The notes below the pieces were generated by a model that was not told the origin of the DNA, did not search any database, and worked only from the letters and a program-made list of their open reading frames with translations. This document shows positions 57,011-64,000 of a DNA stretch of 64,000 bases, piece by piece. Position numbers and translations under genes: made by a program. Origin of the DNA: Lepus europaeus (taxonomy: Eukaryota; Chordata; Mammalia; Lagomorpha; Leporidae); the NCBI RefSeq assembly GCF_033115175.1, contig NC_084835.1, positions 83,821,948-83,885,947 of the forward strand, written 5' to 3'. The stretch's first letter is position 1. Each line of letters starts with the position of its first letter.

Positions 57011-57405
57011 TATACGATTGAGTTTAAAAAATCAATCTTAAAAGATCATATCATAAACATGATTCCTCTTCTGTAACATTCTTGGAATGACAAAATCCAT
57101 AGAGGTGGAGAACAGGTTAGTGGTTGCCACTAGAGACGGTGGAGGTGGGAAGAGTGGGTGTGACTGTAAAGGGCTGATTTCAGGGAGATCCTCGTGGTGA
57201 CGGAATAGTCCTGTATCTGGATTCTGGTGTGACAAAATGGCACAGAACTATACAGACACATTGTACTGTGTCAGTTTTCTGTTTTTGCTTTTGTACTACA
57301 GTTATGTAAGATACAACGGCTGGGAAAAACTCAATGAAGGACTTTTCAGTCCGGTTTTTAAGACTTCCTGTGAATCTTTGATAACTTAAAAGTAACAAGG
57401 TAAAA
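57011..57405 (+). repeat. L1M-type 3' end
   Basis: 'gaggtggagaacaggttagtggttgcc', 'gagatcctcgtggtgacggaatag', 'gtactacagttatgtaagat' and 'cttcctgtgaatc' follow an L1M 3'UTR in order. Confidence 0.65.
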
Positions 57406-59231
57406 AAAGTTATCCTTCAATCTTGATACTTCAATACTTGATACTTGATACTTGATGGTCATTAATGCAATAATCTAAATATTCCCAGCTTTCTGGGGAC
57501 ATGCTGGGATGGGTACCATTCTCAACTCCTTGGCAGCTGGAAATGGCCAAGTGATTTGCGTTGGCCATTGAAATGCACACATAAGAGACTAGGTTGCCTA
57601 TGATCTGCCCCATGCCCATAAACTGTCTTTACCACTGAGGAGCCCTGTGCCACTATGGATTCCCCTTCAGCATGGGTTCATGGTTCCCTGTAGAGTCCTC
57701 ACTGACCACAGCAGTGCTGGACAGGAACTAGAATTTGGGACGTTTGGATATAGCCATTTGGCATGGTACTACATCTATTAAGTCAGTTACTTCTCCACCT
57801 CCCATAATGCCTAAAATTGAACCCTCTCAACAGCAGAGGCAAGCTCTGACCGCCTCCTCACTGGTTCTACCTGCCCCAGCTCAGGCCTGCCCTCACTGCG
57901 CTGACACACCCTCACTGCCTGACCTCCCACCATCTCCACACAAAGGATACTAGGTCCAGGTTTCCACCTCCATCTAGTTTGCCCTCTTTTATTCCTGGGC
58001 CTCAGAGCAACATAAGGACACTGACCGTGGTGAGGTGCTGTGCACAGAGGAGCAATGGGAAAAAGCACACCCATGTACGTGACGCTGTAGTACATGGCAG
58101 GACTTGGTTTGGCAAAAGCAAAAATAAAGAAGAAAAAAGTCAGAAACAGATAGCGTCTGCGTGTTCTGCATGACTTCACATACTTCGTGCCACCTGACTC
58201 CCGGGTGGGCTCATCTTTGTTCAGCCCTCCTGTATCCAACACTCCTCCTTTCTTCCCCTCCCCCAGCTCCTGACGGGGTTCTAGGCAACCAGTGGCTTCT
58301 AGCCTTGGGCAGTTCAGTCTGCCTCAGGCAATTTCTCCAACTCTCCATTACAATGGAATCCATCCTAGGTACTCTCCCCTTGCTTTCTAGCAAATTGGAA
58401 ACAAGGAGGCCTTATTCACAAGTTGAAAGACTATTAGTATCATTCATTTTAAAGAGAGCCTTACAGAAACAACACAGAGTTGATTTCCTGAAAGGAGCAG
58501 CCCCTCTGGGGGTTGGTGGTGGTGAGGGTGTCACCACAGATAGGCTACTTCCTGTGGGATCAATTTCACCCTGTCCCCAGGAACGGGTCCTGCGGGGGTT
58601 AATTCTGCCTACAGTAAAATCATAGAACGCCCGGAAAATCCTTGAACTAGCCCTGAAATCATGGAAAGTCTTCTGCAACATTAGCCCGCCCAAAGGCACC
58701 ACTCCGCCCTGAGGCGTGCATCTGTGTAACTGCAGGAACCCGCAAGTCTTCAGGTGAGAGGGAAAGGGGAACAGGAGCAGCGCTGGGAAAGCCGAGCGAG
58801 GTCTTCATCCTGGACTCCCCGACCTGTGCCTTTTCACCCCTTCCTGCTTGGCAGGTCTCGACCCTGTCCCAGGGCCTCCAGTTTCTTCCTGCTCTCAAAT
58901 ATGCTTAGCCTCTTCCCCCCCCATTTCCTGTTCTTTTACCAGGTAAAGTGAAGGCCGATTTTTGAATGAATAGGAGTGGGTAGATAGGGGGTGTTGAAGA
59001 GTATTCCTACCTGGTTATACAACCGGGCTATAAAAGTGCATTTCATTAGTGTAGAATGCAAACAGCAGACAATTTTCCAGATGCCTCAAGGGGTTTTTGT
59101 TGTTTTCAATTGGAAGGAATTGTGGCAATCAGCTAAAAAATGTACTACTATTCTGGGTTACTTAATGGTACACAGATATGTTTTTTTAAAAATTGTTTTT
59201 GTTTTTTATACATGCTATAAAATTAAACTTG
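57406..59231. other. SINE-free unassigned sequence, 1.8 kb
   Basis: No gene supported. A short (TACTTGA)-like repeat lies at 57,424-57,453. 58,500-58,900 is GC-richer. ORFs at 57,811-58,242 (minus) and 58,161-58,625 (plus) overlap on opposite strands and carry no recognised domain. Confidence 0.4.
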
Positions 59232-60360
59232 TTTCAAGCGCAGAATTACATTATTTTTAGTGCACCAGGAGTTGTGAAACCACTACCACAGTCCAATGTT
59301 AGCACATTGCTAATGCTAGAAACAGATCTCTTGGGCCCCTTCAGTCATGCCCCCACTCCTACCCTGGCTCTGTAACTGATAGTCTGTATAGAGTTGCCTT
59401 TTTCCAGACATTTAATATAAACGGAATCATACAATTCATGCTCTTTGGAAACTGGCTTCTTCCCTTAGCTTACAAGTATTTGAGATTTATTTATTTATTT
59501 GACAGGCAGCTACAGAGAGGGACACACACATACAGGGCAGGGGTACTTCCATCTGCTAGTTCACTCCTCAAATGGCCACAGGAGCCTCCCATGTGGATGG
59601 CAGGGGCCCAAGCACTTGAGCCATCTTCCATTGCTTTCCCAGGCACATTAACAGGGAGCTGGATCAGAAGAGCAGTTGGGAGTGGAACCAGCACTCACAT
59701 GGGATGTCAGCAGAGCAGTGCCCGCTTCAGCCTTCTGCTTGTGAGGTTCCTCTCTGTTGGACCATCTACAAGGACTTTGCTCCTTTTTAATGAATAGTAG
59801 TCTACTGCATAAATACACATTTTGTTTATCTACTCCGCAGTTCCTGGACATTTGGATTGTTTCCACTTTGTGACTCTTATGAAATGTATGTGCAAGTTGT
59901 TTTGTGAATGTAATTTCAACTCTCTTGGGTCTATATCTAGATGTGCAATTGTTGGGTCATATGGGACTTTTGTGTATAGTTTTTAAAGAACCTGGCAAAT
60001 TTCCTGAAGTGGCTTCACCATTTTACATTGTCACAGTGGGTGAGGGCTCCAATTTCTCATCTCTTCACCAACGCTTATTGTCTTTTTTAACACAGCCCTT
60101 GCAGTGGGCGTGAAGAGCTTTCCCATGGTTGTTTTTAATTTGCATTTCCCTAGTGACTAATGTTGAATATCTTTTTATGTAAATATTGATCATTTAAATA
60201 AGTTCTTCGGTAAAATGTCCTTTTCCTCATTTTTATTGGATTATTAGTCTTCTCATTCAGTAGTAGGAATTCTTTATACACATATATTCCTGGATTCCAG
60301 TCCTTCATTAGATGTGATTTGCAAATCTTTCCTCCCAAGTATATTTTTGGACACAGGCTT
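59232..60360 (-). repeat. Old L1 (L1M) 3' region, antisense
   Basis: 'gccttttttccagacatttaatataaacgg', 'ttttgtttatctactccgcagttcc', 'tagatgtgcaattgttgggtcatatg', 'gtggcttcaccattttacattg' and 'gatttgcaaatctttcctccc' follow L1M antisense. Cut by the SINE at 59,483. Confidence 0.75.
59483..59735 (-). repeat. C SINE, type II/III, shortened
   Basis: 'gagatttatttatttatttgacagg', (AC)n patch, 'cctcccatgtggatggcagg', end 'gcagagcagtgcccgc'. The 'gccgaagccaggagcc' block is deleted. Last complete-looking SINE before the CpG island. Confidence 0.87.
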
Positions 60361-60719
60361 TCTGAAAAATCACATCTTTATTTCAAAGAGAATTTTTCTT
60401 GTGGAACATTACCAGGCTAGTCATAACAGACTGTGTTTCAAAAAACAAGCACTCTTTAAAAAAAATTTTGCCTTTTAACTTTCATTTTAGAATACTACTT
60501 GGAAGATGTAGATAAACACAAAATAGAATAGTGAAATTCCAGAAAATCTCCTATTAAAATTTTGCAAATTTTTTTTTTTTTTGGTTACATGACCATTTAT
60601 TTAAAACTTTTCAATGGGTCCATTTAAATAATAGAAATCTCTTAGCATTTCAGTTATTGGTTGGCAAGGCCTAAGATACAGATCTCTTAACAAGTAGAAA
60701 TCCAATTACTAAAACCACG
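60361..60719. other. A/T-rich sequence upstream of the CpG island
   Basis: No repeat assigned beyond a T15 run near 60,570. GC content rises abruptly at about 60,720. Confidence 0.4.
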
Positions 60720-62240
60720 GTTGGCTGTGCCCGGAGCGAGCGAAGCAGCAGCGTTTGGTCTTCAGGGCGGGCCACGGCTGGGTACTGGAATTGGTACTAA
60801 GGAGGAGTGCTTCCCAAAGGGGGCGCCGTGGCAGGCACCCCTCGGGGTGCAGCGCCGAGGACACTTTCCGAAGCAGCCCCCGTTCTGCAGGGATCCCGGC
60901 GATTCCAGTCCCCCGAGGCCCGGCTGTGGCCTCCCCTCCCACCGCCCACCCCGGGTCCGCAGGGCCGGACGCGGATCCGCCGACAGCCCTCCGGCTGCAA
61001 CCCTCCGTGGAGCGGTGAGGGCACCTCTGTTTCCTCCCAGCCCGTGACCTGCGGGACGTGAAACGGCCCGAGTTTTATTTTTACTTGCTGCGGCAGCATC
61101 TTTTGTCCGTACGCAGGTTCAAGGGGTAGGGGTAGGGGTGGGGGTGGGGGGGCGGGGAGAGAGACCGCTCGGCCGGGACGAACCCCACGCAGACCCGGCC
61201 ACCTGAGGGTCGGGCTGCGGGCGGCAGCCACGCCGACACGCCAGAACCTCCCAGGCCCGGAGGGCAGCGCGGCGGCCCCGAGGTGGGCTCGCCGCTGGGG
61301 AGGGGGCCGGCGCATCCGGGTGAGCGCGCGGCGCCCCCGCCGTGCCCGAGCAGCCTCCCCCGCGCAGCCGCACGGGCCGCCGCGCCGAGCACGCGGCGCG
61401 CGGTGTGGACCGCGCCGGAGCGGCCTGCGGGGCGGCCCTGTGGCCCCGGCACGCCGCGCTGAGGCAGCCCAGAGCTAGCGGCGGCGGCGGCATGCCGGGC
61501 GGCCCAGACTAGCGCGCCGAGCCCGCGAGGCCGGGCGCGGAGGCGGGAGCGGGCGCGGCGGAGGCGGGGCCCGCGGCGGGCCCGCCCGCCCGCCGGGGGA
61601 GCCGCCGGCAGTGGCCGAGGAGGCGGCGCGGCGGACGGCGGCCCGAGAGTAGCGCCCGCGCTGCGGCCCGCGGGACCGCGCCGCGACCGCCCGGGCCGGC
61701 CCCGAGGAGCGCTCGCCGCCGCCGCTGCCGCCGCCGCCGCCGCAGCCGCGCGCGAAGCGAGGTGAGTGTCCGCCTGCGCCCGGGCCGTCCCGGAGCCGCG
61801 GCTTGCGCGGGGCCGGAGGAGGAGGCGGAGGCGGCGGCGAAGGAGGCCCGACCGCGTCCGCGTCCCCGGTCCCTTTGTGGCCGGCGCTGCCGGGGGCCGG
61901 GGCGCGAGCGCGCTGGGCGCGGGGTCCGGGTCGGGGACTCCGGGGCCGCCGAACACGCGGCGTCTGTGGTTGGCAGCGGCGGCGAGCAGCGAGTTTCCGT
62001 CCTAGTTTGACATTGAGTTGGAACCGTTTTTTCTTTAGAAGACGGAAGTTTGTTTTATTGACAAAAATATCGCTAAATATGGCTTCTTGGTTCGGCCGTG
62101 TGTGGTACTTGGAGCCGCGGTGCCAGCCCGACCCTCGGCGGTCGGCGCGCCGGGGGAGGGGAGGACTCGCCGGCTGCCGAGGCAGGGGGCTTCCCGGGCG
62201 CTGCCCACGACGGGGACCCGGCCCCAGTGAGCAAATGTGT
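60720..62240. promoter_or_regulatory. CpG island promoter
   Basis: About 1.5 kb of very GC-rich sequence dense in CpG, unlike anything else in the window, with no TATA box seen. A G-run array lies at 61,122-61,158 (gggtaggggtaggggtgggg then GGGGGCGGGG, a GC box). The densest CG stretch is 61,300-61,950. Read as the promoter of a housekeeping-type gene; strand is set by the splice donor at 61,762. Both edges are sharp. Confidence 0.88.
61440..61761 (+). other. Candidate non-coding first exon
   Basis: The 3' end is well supported: a GCC-rich stretch (61,718-61,745) and 'gcgcgcgaagcgag' are followed by a textbook donor, GAG|GTGAGT, at 61,761/61,762. The 5' end is a guess, because CpG promoters start at several sites. 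No long ORF begins in it on the plus strand. An ATG at 61,492 gives a six-codon ORF (MPGGPD, stop 61,510-61,512), which would be an upstream ORF if transcribed. I do not recognise the gene; its coding exons lie beyond the window. Confidence 0.6.
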
Positions 62241-62559
62241 GTGGCTGGGAAGTAGCGGACTTGAGATCCTGTGGCAGCCCTACCTGGAAGAATGAATGAA
62301 TGAAAATAGCATTTCTTCACCCTAGACTCCTACTTAAATATTCAAATTGTGATCATTTGCATCGTCATTGCCTGTCTCACCTGGCTACTTTTCTAAGTGA
62401 GGGTCATGTCCCCTTCCCCTCCAGTTTATGACCTTGGCCTAATTCTCACTGAGCAACCAACCCTTAAACCAAACTCGATTTTTTTTTTTTTTTGCAAGTG
62501 TGGGCAATAGAGTAGCTTTTGTGATTGTGAACTGTTGCTGGCGGGCAGAGAATGTCACC

Positions 62560-62760
62560 TTAATCATACCTTCTGTGTAGCTCACTGCTATATAATCCTG
62601 TCCAAACCCTGGGAGCTAGGAGGTCTGGTCCTCATTTCACAGATGAAGAAGTTGCCCTGAGGAGTTCTAACTTTCCAGATCACAGGCTAAGCGGCCCAAT
62701 TGGGATTCCGTCGTGGACCTTGTTAGTCTAGTGCCCTTTACCTCACATCTGTGTCTACCC
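62560..62760 (-). repeat. MIR SINE, antisense, diverged
   Basis: 'cctcatttcacagatgaagaagttgccctgagg', 'gatcacaggctaagcggcccaattgggattcc' follow the MIR core complement. Confidence 0.6.
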
Positions 62761-63074
62761 CAGGACTGACCAGTGTGGTAACCGCAAACCACATGTGGCT
62801 ATTTAAATTAAATTTTAAAAAATCAACTCTTCAGTCACACCAGCCACACTTCTAAGTGTTCAGCAGCCAAATACGTTGAGTGGTTACAGTTGAACAGAGG
62901 TGGTCTGTGCCATACGTCCATTTATCCGTTAGATAACCTTTGAATGCTCTCTGTCAATAAGGCACAATTGTAAGTCCTGGGTGTACTGTGATGCAGGAGA
63001 GAGACAAAATATCTTTGCCTTAATGGAGTTTGCATGTCACATGATAGTTTGAGGATGTTTCATCAGAACCTTGC

Positions 63075-63190
63075 TGTTCCAGGTGTGGTTCATGGACCAG
63101 CAGTATCCTCATCACCTGGGCGTCTGGAAGAACTTCAGAATCTCAGGCCCCACCCTGCACCAACTGAATTACTACTACTATGACCAGATT
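63075..63190. repeat. MER5-like hAT-Charlie relic
   Basis: 'gtggttcatggaccagcagtatcctcatcacctggg' and 'gaatctcaggccccaccctgcacc' match the MER5 family, an ancient non-autonomous DNA transposon. Orientation is not assigned because it is near-palindromic. Confidence 0.65.
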
Positions 63191-63299
63191 CCTTGTTGTT
63201 TGTGTGCACTTTAAAATGGAGACACGTTTATTCAGATGTGATAACTGAATGTAATGATGGTTGGTTTGGAACTTCTTTTAAGCAGCAGGCTGCAGGACT

Positions 63300-63480
63300 C
63301 TTGGGAGCACTCTACAGTTATGCAAATACTTGTTAAATGCCTGGCTTCCTCCATGGAATTTAAACTTTATGAGACCAGAGATTGTGGCTTCCTTTTCCAG
63401 CTATGTATCCCTGGAGACTTTATGTGTCTGGAAAGCATTAGGCACTTAATAAATGCTTGTTGAGTGAACGAAGGAGAAAA
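63300..63480 (+). repeat. L2 3' end
   Basis: 'aactttatgagaccagagattgtgg' and 'aggcacttaataaatgcttgttgagtgaacg' are the L2 terminal segment in sense. Confidence 0.7.
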
Positions 63481-63689
63481 CTAGGATAGTCACAATTTGT
63501 TAATTCCAAGGAATCACAAGGGAGGTAGTTCTCATGGCATCAGGTGAGAGCATGGGGCCCAAGTCTGAATGAAGAGAGATCTTTCTGTAGCCTTTTCATG
63601 GAAGCCTCACCTTGGCTGGAGTTTGGCTTCTGGCTCACTTCCATGCCATACTTCTCTTTTTAATAATATAAAATATTAAGACATTTGAA

Positions 63690-63892
63690 TCTTATACGTG
63701 TGTTGATCCCTCTGATACAGTTTTTAAAATTTATACTCTGGTTTTTCTTTAAGTCGTATAAATCTTTCGCCTTTTACAATTTTTAAAATTTAAATTACAG
63801 ACTTTGTTTGGATTTTATAGCTTTTTTTTCCATTAATATTCTCTTTCTGTTCCTAGGATCCAATCCAAGGTACCACATTGTAGTTAGGCATC
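63690..63892 (+). repeat. Ancient LINE-like relic
   Basis: 'ccattaatattctctttctgttcctagg' followed by 'atccaatccaaggtaccacattg' recalls a widespread ancient LINE (L1ME- or L2-like). Class not certain. Confidence 0.35.
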
Positions 63893-63936
63893 TTTAAAAA
63901 AAAAAAAAGATTTATTATTTACTTGAGAGGTTGAGT
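63893..63936 (-). repeat. C SINE tail fragment
   Basis: A-rich run then 'gatttattatttacttgagagg', the start of a minus-strand C SINE that stops after 'ttgagtt'. Confidence 0.7.
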
Positions 63937-64000
63937 TATTATAAGGCCGCCACAAACCACACCAATCACCTGAGTAAGGGAAAGGGTTTATTGGGGGGAA
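63937..64000 (-). mobile_element. Possible LTR end, cut by window edge
   Basis: The complement of this end contains CCCCCAATAAACCC, a poly(A)-signal-like site followed by a CTTACTCAGG segment, as in an LTR R/U5 region. It interrupts the C SINE. Only 64 bases are visible, so family and extent are unknown. Confidence 0.3.

Larger units (their letters stand above)
61762..64000 (+). other. Putative start of intron 1
   Basis: From the GTGAGT donor onward there is no supported downstream exon. It holds CpG-island sequence to about 62,240, then MIR, MER5-like, L2 and old LINE relics, with no C SINE until 63,893. Intron status is inferred from the donor alone. Confidence 0.5.

Noticed and set aside
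58161-58625. 154-codon plus-strand ORF
   Set aside because: Overlaps an antisense ORF of similar length; no domain, signal peptide or splice signals that I can recognise.
61081-61956. 291-codon minus-strand ORF across the CpG island
   Set aside because: GC-rich sequence has few stop codons. Its product is Pro/Arg/Ala-rich low complexity with no domain, and the splice donor points to the plus strand.
61803-62255. 150-codon plus-strand ORF just after the splice donor
   Set aside because: Starts inside the putative intron in a purine/GC-rich stretch; Gly/Arg-rich with no motif.
61475-62320. 281-codon minus-strand ORF overlapping the CpG island
   Set aside because: Same composition effect; it overlaps the previous ORF in another frame and reads through the candidate exon antisense.
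63855-63890. Possible splice acceptor and second exon after 'ctgttcctag'
   Set aside because: The following text matches an ancient LINE-like repeat and runs into an A-rich SINE tail; no open frame.
1-64000. CRISPR array or bacterial mobile system
   Set aside because: Repeats are dispersed 300-bp SINEs with TSDs, not short regular repeats with spacers; the DNA is mammalian.

Overview
The window reads as lagomorph nuclear DNA, most likely European rabbit (Oryctolagus cuniculus) or a close relative. It carries about 67 copies or pieces of the lagomorph-specific C SINE (tRNA-like head, CT-rich middle, AAATAAATAAAT or CTGCCTGTC-A(n) tail), roughly a third of the sequence, on both strands. It also holds rabbit-type L1 3' ends with their G-rich 3'UTR tract, older mammalian L1M pieces, MaLR and ERVL LTRs, L2, MIR and MER5-like relics. 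There are no bacterial, phage or plasmid features, and no long ORF looks like a functional protein. Calls rest on reading by eye and on remembered repeat consensus sequences; no search or alignment was run.

Labels used for C SINEs: type I (youngest-looking; GGTTGCCCCTCTTCCAGGCC in the body, CTGCCTGTC before the A tail), type II (CATCCCATATGGG head, CAAATAAATAAAT tail) and type III (older and more diverged; GGGAGGCAGCAGGTGATGGC or its complement). Many copies have readable target-site duplications (TSDs). Several are nested, and type I copies sit inside type II or III copies, which gives an order of insertion.

Layout: 0-18.5 kb is SINEs inside old L1 fragments (3-4 kb, 6.6-7.9 kb), a MaLR LTR cut by two SINEs (11.6-12.7 kb), and a SINE-free stretch at 14.2-16.1 kb. 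18.5-20.5 kb is an MLT2-like ERVL LTR split by a 1.4-kb insertion. 20.6-31 kb holds more SINEs, two MaLR LTRs, L2, MIR and L1M pieces. 31.6-34 kb is one old L1 in which three C SINEs landed at the same target motif. 34-44.4 kb is dense SINEs plus an L1 that split a SINE at 42.2-43.05 kb. 44.5-45.05 kb is a processed RPL32 pseudogene. 50.04-51.84 kb is a nested pair of rabbit L1 insertions, the inner one with an inverted 5' part. 52.8-53.9 kb is a four-SINE pile-up. 54.8-59.3 kb is SINE-poor.

The only gene-like signal is at the right: a strong CpG island at 60.7-62.2 kb with a GCC-rich segment ending in a consensus splice donor (GAG|GTGAGT at 61,761/61,762). It is best read as the promoter and non-coding first exon of a plus-strand gene whose coding exons lie beyond the window, with 62-64 kb as the start of intron 1. 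I cannot name the gene. Everything left of it reads as upstream intergenic (or intronic) repeat-rich DNA.
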